Assembly: GCA_018831025.1 (NCBI GenBank)
Contig: JAHJRB010000059.1
Location: forward strand, 1-43,812
Reading direction: 5' to 3'
Source: Nanobdellota archaeon
GTDB lineage: Archaea > Nanobdellota > Nanobdellia > SCGC-AAA011-G17 > ARS1403
DNA length: 43,812 bases
Below, one piece after another: positions 24,592 to 32,500 of the stretch. How positions within the stretch are numbered: position 1 is the stretch's first letter; each line of letters opens with the position of its first letter. The position numbers were made by a program, and so were the translations under genes. The notes beneath the pieces were generated by a model. The model worked only from the letters and a program-made list of their open reading frames with translations, ran no database searches and was not told where the DNA came from.

Positions 24592-25377
24592 TTAGTATTG
24601 ATTTAGAGATTTTTGTCTTAGTGTAACTGACTTAGATAAAGGGTTTATCATTAATCCGTCTTTTGCTGCTAAGGTTTGGATTTCTGTTTCTTTTTGTATT
24701 AACCTAGCTTCATATAATGGATTAGCTTCTAACATTTTAGTTGAGAAATGTGTTATTATTGCTAAACTCGGTTTTATTTCTTTTAGAATTTTTATTGTGT
24801 CGTTTGTTGTTAAATTATCCGTGTCTTTTTTTATTATCTGGGGGAAGACATTATTTAATATTAATATATCTGAGTTTTTATATTGCGGAATTAAATCTTT
24901 TGAGAATGCTGTATCTGAGGTGTAAGATATGGTTAAATCCGGAGTAGTAAATTTTAAACCTACTGCAGTAGAATCGTTATGTTTTGTTTGTAAAGTTCGT
25001 ACTGTAACTTCATCAAAATCTTTTGTTTGTTTTGGTCCTAATGAAAAAAATTCATTTAGATAATGTTTTAGAAATTTTTCCTGAGACAATGAATGGGAAA
25101 TTAGTAATGTTCCTGTTTTGTCCAACCCCGCATAAGTCATTGCGTTTATTACTGCATTTACATCATGAAAGTGGTTTAAATGAGCATGGGTTGAGATAAC
25201 AACATTGTTTTCTTTTAGATTAATACTTGCTTCTCTTGCTGAAACTAAAGCTCCGGGTCCTGGGTCTATATGAAATTGTTTATCATTAAATTTTAAGATG
25301 ATTCCTCCTGCAGATCTTAGTTGCTGATAAGAGGCATTATTACCTGCAGTTCCTAAAAATACTATTTTATAGTTCAT
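24592..25377 (-). CDS. Metallo-beta-lactamase-fold hydrolase
   Basis: A 261-residue MBL protein of the RNase Z/PhnP-like group. The metal motif is STHAHLNHFHD, where the usual HxHxDH Asp is replaced by Asn (HAHLNH). Other ligands may be HIDPGP, TSDTAFS and TNDT, and the late THFS. RNase Z is the family expectation for short archaeal MBL proteins, but the Asn change and the lack of a clear RNase Z exosite argue for caution; the substrate is not known. It ends 34 nt before valS. Confidence 0.7.
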   Translation of the reverse strand: MNYKIVFLGTAGNNASYQQLRSAGGIILKFNDKQFHIDPGPGALVSAREASINLKENNVVISTHAHLNHFHDVNAVINAMTYAGLDKTGTLLISHSLSQEKFLKHYLNEFFSLGPKQTKDFDEVTVRTLQTKHNDSTAVGLKFTTPDLTISYTSDTAFSKDLIPQYKNSDILILNNVFPQIIKKDTDNLTTNDTIKILKEIKPSLAIITHFSTKMLEANPLYEARLIQKETEIQTLAAKDGLMINPLSKSVTLRQKSLNQY

Positions 25378-25440
25378 GTACTCTTTAAATATATTAGATT
25401 CTTATAAGGATTATGATGGTAGAATTCATATATAGAAATA

Positions 25441-25448
25441 TTTAAATA
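25441..25448 (+). promoter_or_regulatory. TATA-like element of the tRNA-Phe gene
   Basis: TTTAAATA lies about 37-44 nt before the first acceptor base. A start about 14 nt before the tRNA would leave the leader bases ATGG needed for the first intron's central helix. Position only. Confidence 0.4.
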
Positions 25449-25488
25449 AAGACTTTTTGTAATCTTACTAAGGTTGAGCACAATGGGG

Positions 25489-25518
25489 ATTTTAAAGTTT
25501 AATACTTTGAGACCATAT
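25489..25518 (+). other. tRNA-Phe intron 1, in the acceptor stem (30 nt)
   Basis: The insert splits GGGG from ACG in the acceptor stem. The bulge-helix-bulge has central helix ATGG/CCAT (25483-25486 with 25513-25516, using two leader bases), 5' bulge GGA, 9-bp inner helix 25490-25498 with 25504-25512 (two wobbles), loop TTAAT, and 3' bulge ATA. Cuts after GG and AT restore GGGGACG. Confidence 0.75.
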
Positions 25519-25533
25519 ACGTAGCTCAGCCTG

Positions 25534-25554
25534 AACTTTGAAAAAAGTGGCTAA
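25534..25554 (+). other. tRNA-Phe intron 2, in the D-loop (21 nt)
   Basis: The motif has outer helix CTC/GAG, central helix AGCC/GGCT, 5' bulge TGA, inner helix ACTTT/AAAGT with loop GAAA, and 3' bulge AAG. Cuts after TG and AA leave the D-loop AGCCTGGGA, the standard archaeal tRNA-Phe form. Confidence 0.8.
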
Positions 25555-25566
25555 GGAGAGCACTAG

Positions 25567-25595
25567 ACACAGCTTCAGATGCAAGCTTGAGTGAT
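25567..25595 (+). other. tRNA-Phe intron 3, 5' side of the anticodon arm (29 nt)
   Basis: Central helix CACT/AGTG (25561-25564 with 25590-25593), 5' bulge AGA, inner helix of seven pairs with one bulged C (CACAGCTT with AAGCTTG), loop CAGATGC, 3' bulge ATA. Cuts after AG and AT join CTAG to ACTGAAG. Confidence 0.75.
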
Positions 25596-25602
25596 ACTGA
25601 AG

Positions 25603-25614
25603 TCTCAGGCAGAA
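25603..25614 (+). other. tRNA-Phe intron 4, canonical position 37/38 (12 nt)
   Basis: After intron 3 is out, a compact motif remains: 5' bulge AGT, 3' bulge AAA next to the TCTAG stem, and a central helix of three pairs plus one A-G mismatch (CTGA with GCAG). Cuts after AG and AA give the seven-base loop CTGAAGA. It is the shortest and least certain of the five. Confidence 0.6.
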
Positions 25615-25630
25615 ATCTAGGTGTCCGGAG

Positions 25631-25661
25631 AAAAGATAAATTAAAGAAAATCTTTCCGGGA
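25631..25661 (+). other. tRNA-Phe intron 5, in the T-arm (31 nt)
   Basis: Central helix CCGG/CCGG (25625-25628 with 25656-25659), 5' bulge AGA, inner helix AAAGAT/ATCTTT, 3' bulge GAT. Cuts after AG and GA give CGGAG-TTCAAAT-CTCCG, a perfect T-arm. Confidence 0.78.
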
Positions 25662-26438
25662 TTCAAATCTCCGCGTCCCCAATTTTAATTTAATAGGAGG
25701 TCTCCCTATTTTTTTAGAAATATTCCCACTATCCAAATATTCTTTATATTTATTTAAATGCCTATTATTCCTAAAACCAATAAAATCCATCCACATTTCT
25801 AAATTCTTTCTTCCACTTAATGTTAACCTAAATTCTATTCCTGTGTTATTTGTTCTTTTATCAAAATGTTTGTCTTTCCTTATATATACTAAAAATCCTT
25901 TTTTATTCAACCAAGACCCTATAATGTGTACTAATTCTTTGGACACTGAAGTTAATCCTATTTTAGGATAAATGGGATATATTTTTCTATTTTTATATAG
26001 CATTAATGAAAAATCTGTATCTGCAACACCTTGTATAAAAGGTATCATGAAATCATTATTGTTAGTAATCCATCTAGGGATTTTAATATTTTTACTTTTA
26101 TGTTTATAATAACCGACATATTTTAAAAAGTTTATTAATCCTTTTGAGGTAATGTAAATTTCTGCATATTTTGCTCTCTTTCTTTTATTTGCCCTTGTAT
26201 CTAAATTAAATAATTTTTTAATTAAGTTTTTAATATGTTTATTAAGATAATCATAATCATATCTAGAATCCCCAGATATAGAGATTACATTTCTATTTGT
26301 ATTAAAACTAACATAACCATCCCCAGCTAATATTCCAATAAATTCAGCTAATTCTTCTGAGGGTTGTTTAGGCAAATGTAAATTTCTCTGTTTATCATAA
26401 TGGCTTAATTTTATTCTTGATAAATCAAACGTTTCCAT
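25641..26438 (-). CDS. LAGLIDADG homing endonuclease-like protein
   Basis: A 265-residue protein with two LAGLIDADG-type helices: ELAEFIGILAGDGYV (about 29-43) and MIPFIQGVADTDFSL (about 131-145), each ending in the acidic catalytic position (GDG and DTD). Basic segments between them fit DNA binding. It is free-standing, with its own TATA-like element (about 26458-26470) and a leaderless ATG. The last 41 bp of the gene lie in the 3' part of the tRNA-Phe gene on the opposite strand, so the endonuclease C-terminus (RRFESRKDFL) is encoded across the T-arm. Its DNA target is unknown; the tRNA gene is a natural suspect. Confidence 0.85.
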   Translation of the reverse strand: METFDLSRIKLSHYDKQRNLHLPKQPSEELAEFIGILAGDGYVSFNTNRNVISISGDSRYDYDYLNKHIKNLIKKLFNLDTRANKRKRAKYAEIYITSKGLINFLKYVGYYKHKSKNIKIPRWITNNNDFMIPFIQGVADTDFSLMLYKNRKIYPIYPKIGLTSVSKELVHIIGSWLNKKGFLVYIRKDKHFDKRTNNTGIEFRLTLSGRKNLEMWMDFIGFRNNRHLNKYKEYLDSGNISKKIGRPPIKLKLGTRRFESRKDFL

Positions 26439-26513
26439 ATTAAAAATGAGGGTTATTTTATTTAAAAGCGCTACGGGGGTATGGCGGATGAGTCGGATAA
26501 GATTTTAGAAACT

Positions 26514-26523
26514 TATATAAATA
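26514..26523 (+). promoter_or_regulatory. TATA-like element upstream of the pilin-like gene
   Basis: TATATAAATA is followed by a second AT-rich box (TTTATAAATA, 26541-26550) and then GGTGAT (26573-26578), a ribosome-binding site 5 nt before the ATG at 26584. Unlike most genes here this one has a clear leader. Confidence 0.4.
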
Positions 26524-26583
26524 AAGAAGACATAGGAAAATTTATAAATAAATTAAGATTATAATATAAAAAGGTGATAAATA

Positions 26584-27069
26584 ATGGATAAAAAGGGTGC
26601 AATTGAATTTTCTATGACCACTATCATGGTTGTTATTATTGGTGTTGCTGTTCTTGCTTTAGGATTAACTTGGATAAGAGGGACATTTAGTCAAGTTGGC
26701 GGAATAACTGATGAAGCTTTTGAACAGGCAAGAGCCCAAATTTCAACAAGGGCTACTGCTGATAATCCGTTAGTAGTTTCTAACAGTAATATTAAACTTA
26801 AGCAAGGAGAACAAATTGTTCTTGCAGTTGGTTATTTAAACTCTGTTTCTCCACCAGCAGCAATTCAGGCAACTTTAGATGTTACTGGAATTGTTAATAG
26901 TGATATAACAAAGGATACTGGATCAAAGACAATACAGTCGGGAGAAGTATGGGATTGGAGGGTAATTTTAAAGGCGAAAACTACCGCAAGTGGTTCAGAG
27001 GTAGGAGAAATAAAGGTAACCGTTGGCGGGGTAGCAAAGGCTGTACCTATTAGCATTATCTACCAATAA
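26584..27069 (+). CDS. Type IV pilin/archaellin-like protein
   Basis: A 161-residue protein with a short basic leader MDKKG followed by AIEFSMTTIMVVIIGVAVLALGL, a Glu near the start of a long hydrophobic helix, as in prepilins processed by archaeal prepilin peptidase. Cleavage after Gly5 is predicted. The rest is a Ser/Thr-rich beta domain with no Cys. It probably forms a surface fibre or is a minor pilin. The ribosome-binding site GGTGAT is well placed, suggesting strong translation. A short protein at 38552 has a related MDKKG start. Confidence 0.7.
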   Translation: MDKKGAIEFSMTTIMVVIIGVAVLALGLTWIRGTFSQVGGITDEAFEQARAQISTRATADNPLVVSNSNIKLKQGEQIVLAVGYLNSVSPPAAIQATLDVTGIVNSDITKDTGSKTIQSGEVWDWRVILKAKTTASGSEVGEIKVTVGGVAKAVPISIIYQ

Positions 27070-27122
27070 TTTTTTTCTTTTTTTCTAAACTTTTATATAT
27101 TCTTGAAAATACAGTATTGTAG

Positions 27123-27836
27123 ATGAAAGAATTTTCAAAAAAGGAAATTGAAGATTATGACAGTTTATTATACATCAAAGCGGATACTAAAAGATTAAAG
27201 GCTATTGAAATTATAAAAGGAAAAAGGAAAGTTCTACTAAATAAAGAAAGAGAGGTAAGAAAAACTAATGCCGGTGGGATGGCTAAGAAAAAATTTAGGA
27301 GACATTTTGAAGCTGTAAAAAAAAGAACAGGAAGTTGGCATTTAGAAAACTTAGATAAAATTCAAAGAGATAAATATGATAAGTTAAAGTTGGATATTGA
27401 AAATCCTAAATACAAAGAAACTATTTTTAATTTTTTAAAGAAAAAAATAACTAATAAAAAATGGTATGAGAGATTCAGGTATTTTATAAAAAATAATACT
27501 TTAATTGTAGGCGGGAAAAGTAGAAGCTCTAATGAAGAGTTATTAAAAAATTATCTAGAAAAAGATGATTTAGTTTTTCATACAGAGGCTAGAGGAAGTC
27601 CATTTTTTTTAATTAAAAAAGGAAGTAAAGAATTAATTAATTTTACTGCTTTAGTAACAGCAAAATTTAGTAAAGAATGGAAAAATGCTAAAAAAGATAT
27701 TGAAGTAATGTATGTTAGAGGAGACCAAATCTACAAAGATAAAAATATGAATAAAGGAACTTTTGGAGTTAGAGGGAAAAAAGAGATAATTTTAGTAAAA
27801 AAAGAGGATATAGAAAGCTTTAAAAATAAAATTTAA
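27123..27836 (+). CDS. NFACT-R (DUF814) domain protein
   Basis: A 237-residue protein. The N-terminal 110 residues are basic and helical; the C-terminal part is the NFACT-R domain seen in LIVGGKSRSSNEELLKNYL, LVFHTEARGSPFFLIKKG and GTFGVRGKKEIILV. The domain occurs at the C-terminus of RqcH/NEMF proteins of ribosome-associated quality control, and also alone; here the N-terminal NFACT-N domain is missing. RNA or ribosome binding is likely; a role in quality control is inferred. It is followed 15 nt later by eS19. Confidence 0.85.
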   Translation: MKEFSKKEIEDYDSLLYIKADTKRLKAIEIIKGKRKVLLNKEREVRKTNAGGMAKKKFRRHFEAVKKRTGSWHLENLDKIQRDKYDKLKLDIENPKYKETIFNFLKKKITNKKWYERFRYFIKNNTLIVGGKSRSSNEELLKNYLEKDDLVFHTEARGSPFFLIKKGSKELINFTALVTAKFSKEWKNAKKDIEVMYVRGDQIYKDKNMNKGTFGVRGKKEIILVKKEDIESFKNKI

Positions 27837-27851
27837 GCTATTTTTGTTAAG

Positions 27852-28466
27852 ATGGTAAAAATTTATGATGTTGATCCGGGAAAGTTAATTAAAAAATTAG
27901 CTGAGGAGCTAAAAAAAGTAGAATTAATTATTGCTCCTGAATGGGCTAAATTTGTTAAAACAGGCACTGGAAAAGAAAGACCACCGAAGGAAAAAGACTG
28001 GTGGTATTTAAGAGCAGCTAGTGTGATGAGGAAAATTTACGTTAACGGACCTCTTGGAGTAAGTAAATTAAGAAAGAAATACAGCAGTAAAAAAAACAGA
28101 GGTCATAAGCCTGATAGAGTTTATGTAGGGAGCGGAAATATATTAAGAAAAATACTACAACAGCTTGAAAAAGCTGAGTTACTAAAATATGTTGAAAAAG
28201 GAGTTCATAAAGGTAGAATCGTAACTGGTAAAGGTGAGAAGTTGCTTAATCAAGTTGCTAAAGAATTAGGCAAAGTTGAGGAAAGTGTTAAGGAAGAAAT
28301 AAAAAAAGTAGAAAAAGTTCCAGAGAAAAAACCAGTTATAGAAAAACCCAAAGAACCTTCTTTAGAAAAGAATGTTCATGAAGAAAAAAAGGAAATCAAA
28401 AAACTTATTATAGAAAAACCAAAAGAGACTAAAGAAAAGATTTCTGGAGGGGAAGATGAGTCTTGA
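27852..28466 (+). CDS. rps19e: Small-subunit ribosomal protein eS19 with a charged C-terminal extension
   Basis: A 204-residue protein, where eS19 normally has about 150. The core (residues 1-145) has VYDVDP-like KIYDVDPGKLIKKLA, PEWAKFVKTGTGKERPP, DWWYLRAASVMRKIYVNGP, SGNILRKILQQLEKAELL, all family landmarks. Residues 146-204 are a Lys/Glu/Pro-rich repeat-like tail (KKPVIEKPKEPSLEKN ... IEKPKETKEK) not expected in the family. It ends in TGA and overlaps the next small gene by 11 nt. It starts an eS19 - small membrane protein - eL39 - eL31 unit. Confidence 0.93.
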   Translation: MVKIYDVDPGKLIKKLAEELKKVELIIAPEWAKFVKTGTGKERPPKEKDWWYLRAASVMRKIYVNGPLGVSKLRKKYSSKKNRGHKPDRVYVGSGNILRKILQQLEKAELLKYVEKGVHKGRIVTGKGEKLLNQVAKELGKVEESVKEEIKKVEKVPEKKPVIEKPKEPSLEKNVHEEKKEIKKLIIEKPKETKEKISGGEDES

Positions 28467-28656
28467 GAGTTATGTCCCCTGGGCAGTTACTGCTCTTTGC
28501 GTTGTTGGCATCGGGGTACAGTATGATATTCTAAGGAGTCAAAGTGAAAGAAAATACAGAAGATTAATGGGAATCTCTGAAGAGGGAGAGGTTATAAGAA
28601 CTCCGGATATTGAAGGATTTTATAGTGTTGTAGGAGCAGAAGATGGCGAGCAATAA
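28456..28656 (+). CDS. Small single-pass membrane protein, unknown
   Basis: A 66-residue protein starting inside the last codons of eS19 and overlapping eL39 by 14 nt, so translation of this chain looks coupled. It has one hydrophobic segment (WAVTALCVVGIGVQY, about residues 9-23) and a polar, acidic C-terminus. No family is recognised. Its place between eS19 and eL39 suggests it is a true gene and not a shadow. Confidence 0.5.
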   Translation: MSLESYVPWAVTALCVVGIGVQYDILRSQSERKYRRLMGISEEGEVIRTPDIEGFYSVVGAEDGEQ

Positions 28657-28816
28657 GCCCCGAGGGAAGAAAATCAGATTGATAAAGAAAGGAAAACAAA
28701 CTAGATGGGCTCCTTTTTGGACTGTTCCAAAAAAATATGGAACTGGGAAAAGAATTCATCCTGGAAGGCATACTGCTAAAAAGAGAAGCTGGAGAAGAAC
28801 AAAAACTAAAGCGTAA
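28643..28816 (+). CDS. rpl39e: Large-subunit ribosomal protein eL39
   Basis: A 57-residue frame too short for usual ORF lists. The sequence starts MASNKPRGKKIRLIKKGKQ, then RWAPFWTVPKKYG, and ends with RHTAKKRSWRRTKTKA. WVxxKT-like tryptophans and the RSWRRT(K)L ending are the eL39 signature. It lies at the polypeptide exit tunnel of the 50S subunit. It overlaps the preceding gene and stops 2 nt before the eL31 start, as in other archaeal eL39-eL31 pairs. Confidence 0.93.
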   Translation: MASNKPRGKKIRLIKKGKQTRWAPFWTVPKKYGTGKRIHPGRHTAKKRSWRRTKTKA

Positions 28817-28818
28817 AG

Positions 28819-29313
28819 ATGGTAGAAGAAAAAATTTATACGGTTCCTCTGAGGAAAGGATTTTTGAAAGTACCAAGGTATGATAGAAGTAGAAAAGCAA
28901 AGGATGTTCTTAAAGAATTTTTAAAAAAACATTTAAAAAAAGATGTTAAGATTGGAAAATATTTAAATTTAGAAATATGGAAACAAGGAAGACAAAATCC
29001 CCCAAGCAGAGTTAAGATTAGAATTGAAGAAAGTAAAGATAAAATAATTGCTGAACTTATTAATGCTCCTAGAGAAAAACTAAAAGAAGAGAAAAAAGAA
29101 ATTAAGAAAAAGAAATCTGAAGTAGCGGAGAAACAAGAAGAAGAAAAGAAAGAAGAAACAAAAAAAGCAATTGAAAACGTTCCTGAGGGAGAGATTAAAA
29201 AAGTTGATAGTGAAAAAAGAGAAGCAGAGCCAGTTGAAAAAGAGCACGCACATAGAAAAGGAGAGGGAATTATAACTCAAAGAACTGGAAAAACTAAATC
29301 TAGAACTAATTAA
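28819..29313 (+). CDS. rpl31e: Large-subunit ribosomal protein eL31 with a charged C-terminal extension
   Basis: A 164-residue protein where archaeal eL31 has about 90. The core (1-90) has KIYTVPLRKGFLKVPRYDRSRKA, KYLNLEIWKQGRQNPPSRVKIRI, both family signatures. Residues 91-164 are Lys/Glu-rich (KLKEEKKEIKKKKSEVAEKQ), ending in a basic GKTKSRTN. The long tails on both eS19 and eL31 are notable. It is 2 nt after eL39 in the same unit. Confidence 0.92.
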   Translation: MVEEKIYTVPLRKGFLKVPRYDRSRKAKDVLKEFLKKHLKKDVKIGKYLNLEIWKQGRQNPPSRVKIRIEESKDKIIAELINAPREKLKEEKKEIKKKKSEVAEKQEEEKKEETKKAIENVPEGEIKKVDSEKREAEPVEKEHAHRKGEGIITQRTGKTKSRTN

Positions 29314-29358
29314 AAATCATAAACTTTATATACCTTTTCTATACCCAAAAAAGGTATT

Positions 29359-29490
29359 ATGAAAATTGTTATCGAAGAAGTTGTAGAAATGATTGAGAGA
29401 CAAGTTAAAAGTTATCCAACCAGTACCAGGGTTAGTGTTCCTAAGAGTTGGGCAAATAGAAGGATTAAAATAATACTTATTAAAGAGTAA
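29359..29490 (+). CDS. Small DUF2080/AbrB-like protein
   Basis: A 43-residue frame, MKIVIEEVVEMIERQVKS followed by STRVSVPKSWANRRIKIILIKE. The part TRVSVPKSWANRRIKIIL resembles DUF2080/AbrB-type small proteins (xVxVPKxWxGKxVKVIL) linked to archaeal transposons and regulators. A TATA-like CTTTATATACC lies about 20 nt upstream, so the message may be near-leaderless. The Cdc48 gene follows after 13 nt with a strong ribosome-binding site. Confidence 0.5.
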   Translation: MKIVIEEVVEMIERQVKSYPTSTRVSVPKSWANRRIKIILIKE

Positions 29491-29503
29491 ATTGGGGGGG
29501 AAA

Positions 29504-32500
29504 ATGCAAACAGGAGAAGCTAGACTAAAAGTAATGGAAGCTTTGCAAGAGGAAGCTTACAAAGGTATAGTCAGAATAGATAGTGGGACTATGGGTCATA
29601 TTAAAGTAAGACCTGGCGATATTGTTGAAATAGAGGGAAATAGAAAAACTGTTGCAATTGTTGATAGAGCTTACCCTAGTGATGTTGGTCAAGAAGTTAT
29701 TAGAATGGATGGTATTGTAAGAAGAAATGCTAAAACTGGAATTGGAGAGGTTGTAAATGTCAGAACTGCAGAAGTTAAAGAGGCTAAAAGCGTTACAGTT
29801 GCTCCTGCTCAACAAGGTGTTATGATCCAAGCACATCCTGATGTTTTTAAAAGAGGATTATTGGGAAGGGCTATGATTAAGGGGGATATAGTTGCATTAG
29901 GTGGAACTAACAGAAGGAAGAGAACATTGAGTGATAGTCCACTATTTGATGAAATCTTTAATGTTTTTGGAGAAGACTTTATGGGTAATTTCGGGCTTAG
30001 TTCACTTAAATTCATAGTTGTCGATACTAATCCAAAAGAAGCTGTAATTATTAGTGATGGTACAGAGATTAAAGTAAATCCAAAAGCTATGGAGGTTATT
30101 GAAGAAAATATTCCTGAAGTAAATTATGAAGATATTGGTGGATTAAGTGATGAGATTATAAAAATAAGAGAAATGGTAGAGTTGCCGTTAAGACATCCTG
30201 AGATATTTAAAAAATTAGGTATTGAACCGCCTGCAGGAGTGCTATTACATGGTCCGCCGGGAACTGGTAAAACTCTACTAGCTAAAGCGGTTGCTAATGA
30301 ATCAGAGGCTAATTTTATTTTAATTAATGGACCCGAGATTATGAATAAATTTTATGGTGAATGTGTTGATGAAAATTCTTTAGTATTTACTAATGGAATT
30401 GGTTTGACTCCTATAAACGAAGCGATTCAAAATTCTGATGTTCATAATATAGCTGCACTGGACTTTGAAAATCAAAAAACAAGTATGTTGCCTATATCTG
30501 ATAGATTTGATAAAGGCGTACAAAATACTTTAACTGTTAAAACACCCCATGGTAGTATAACTACAACTCCAACTTCAAGGCTATTAGTTTTAAGAAATGG
30601 AGAGCCAGAATGGGTTTTTGTTAAAGACTTAAAAAAGAATGATTTTGTAGCTACTTCAAAAAATATGCCTCGGGGAAAAGAAGAAATTCCTATTTTGATT
30701 AATTTTTTAAAAAATAATAATTATTTGCAAGGAGATAAAGTTAGAAAAATATTTGACTTATACAATGGATATGGAAAAAATAAAGAAACTGCAGAAATAC
30801 TGGGAATAAAACAAAGAAGATTAGAAGATTTGAAATATAGGAAATCTGTTCCAGTTAAAATCATAAAAAAGTTAATTGAAGGGAAAGAAGATCTTATTGA
30901 AGGAGATTTTAATTTAATGGGTAAAGGAAAAATCCCTTTTAGATTTAATTCCGAAATAGCTTATTTAATAGGATTAATAATTGGTGATGGACATCTTAGA
31001 TATACCTATAAAAATAAACATGTAACTACCATTCATTTTACAAATGATGATAAAAAAGTAGTTGAAAAATATAAAAAAAATATGAATGATGTTTTTGGAA
31101 TTAAAGATATTAAATATGACGGCAAATATGGATATTATTTTTCTTCTTCAATTATAGGAACTTTATTACATAAGCTTGGAATTCCTTATAGCGATAAATC
31201 TCATAATGCTATTATTCCTAATTATGTTTTAAATTTACCAGATGAAATGCTTAAAGAATTTATTAAAGGACTTTTTGATAGTGATGGGGAAGTACATTTT
31301 GTAAAAAGTGGAAGACAAATAATTCATTATACTATGAGTGAAAAACTTAATATTGGTTTGAGATTGGCACTTCTAAGATTTAATATTCAAACAACATTGG
31401 GAAGGAAAAAAGATGGGACTTATATACTAACGATTAGTGATGTGAATTCAATTGACAGATTTAGAAAAGAAATAGGATTTAATCATATAAAAAGAAATAA
31501 AAGATTAAAGAAAGAAATAATTGTAAAATATAATAAACCTGTTTATGATAGAATTCCTGTTTATGATTTTTTAAAGAACATTGCTAAAGAATATAAGATA
31601 AGTAAAAGGGAATTTTTAAGAAATAAAATTAATTTATTTGCTGTAAAATCTTATACTGATAAACAAATTAAAAAAACCATAAGAATATTGAAAAGATATA
31701 AAGTTGATTATAAAGAAATAGAGAAATTAGAATTATTAAATAAAAATGACATTTTGTGGTCTCCTATCAAGGAAATTAATGAAGGAACGGCTCATGTATA
31801 TGATTTGACAGTTCCTAAGGATCATAATTTTATTGCTAATGGTTTTATTGTGCATAATTCTGAAAAAAGATTAAGAGAAGTTTTTGAAGAAGCTGAAAAA
31901 AATGCTCCTAGTATTATATTTATAGATGAGATTGATGCTATAGCTCCTAAAAGAGAGGAAGTTCATGGAGAATTAGAAAGAAGAGTTGTAGCGCAGATGC
32001 TTGCTCTTATGGATGGATTAAAAAATAGAGGCAGAGTTGTTGTTATTGCAGCAACTAACAGACCAAATGCTATTGATCCTGCTTTACGTAGACCTGGAAG
32101 ATTTGACAGAGAGATTAGTTTTGGAGTCCCTGATAAAAAAGGAAGATTGAATATTTTAAAGATTCATACTAGAAACATGCCGCTGGATAAAACTGTAAAC
32201 TTAAAAGATATATCTGCAATTACTCATGGTTTTGTTGGGGCTGATTTAAATGCATTGGCGAAAGAAGCAGCTATGAATGTACTTAGAAGACTATTACCTG
32301 ATTTTACATTGAGAGAAAAAGATCCAATACCTAAGGAACTACTAGATAAACTCGTTATAACTGGGACTGACTTTAAAGAATCTTTGAAGATTGTAAGGCC
32401 TAGTGCAATGAGAGAAGTTTTAGTTGAGATACCTAATGTAAAATGGGAAAACGTTGGTGGATTAGAAAGTACTAAGCAAGAATTAAAAGAAGCTGTTGAA

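Larger units (their letters stand above)
25485..25681 (+). tRNA. trnF-GAA: tRNA-Phe (GAA) predicted to carry five introns
   Basis: The primary span is 197 nt. Removing five segments of 30, 21, 29, 12 and 31 nt (listed separately) leaves a 74-nt class I tRNA: acceptor GGGGACG/CGTCCCC, discriminator A, D-arm GCTC-AGCCTGGGA-GAGC, anticodon arm CTAGA-CTGAAGA-TCTAG with anticodon GAA, variable GTGTC, and T-arm CGGAG-TTCAAAT-CTCCG. The D-loop, loop CTGAAGA and GTGTC are like known archaeal or bacterial tRNA-Phe. CCA is not encoded. Four of the five cut sites fit full bulge-helix-bulge motifs and the fifth is close. Junctions are inferred, not measured. The end overlaps a LAGLIDADG gene on the other strand by 41 bp. 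Confidence 0.8.

Noticed and set aside
25485..25681. A single long intron or a split/permuted tRNA instead of five introns in tRNA-Phe.
   Set aside because: No single removal gives a complete tRNA, whereas five removals give every arm with matching bulge-helix-bulge folds. RNA data are still needed.
26481..26564. A 27-codon frame starting MADESDKILETYINKEDIGK with GGGGGT just upstream.
   Set aside because: Too short to judge, no known family, and it covers the promoter region of the pilin-like gene. It may be real but cannot be supported.
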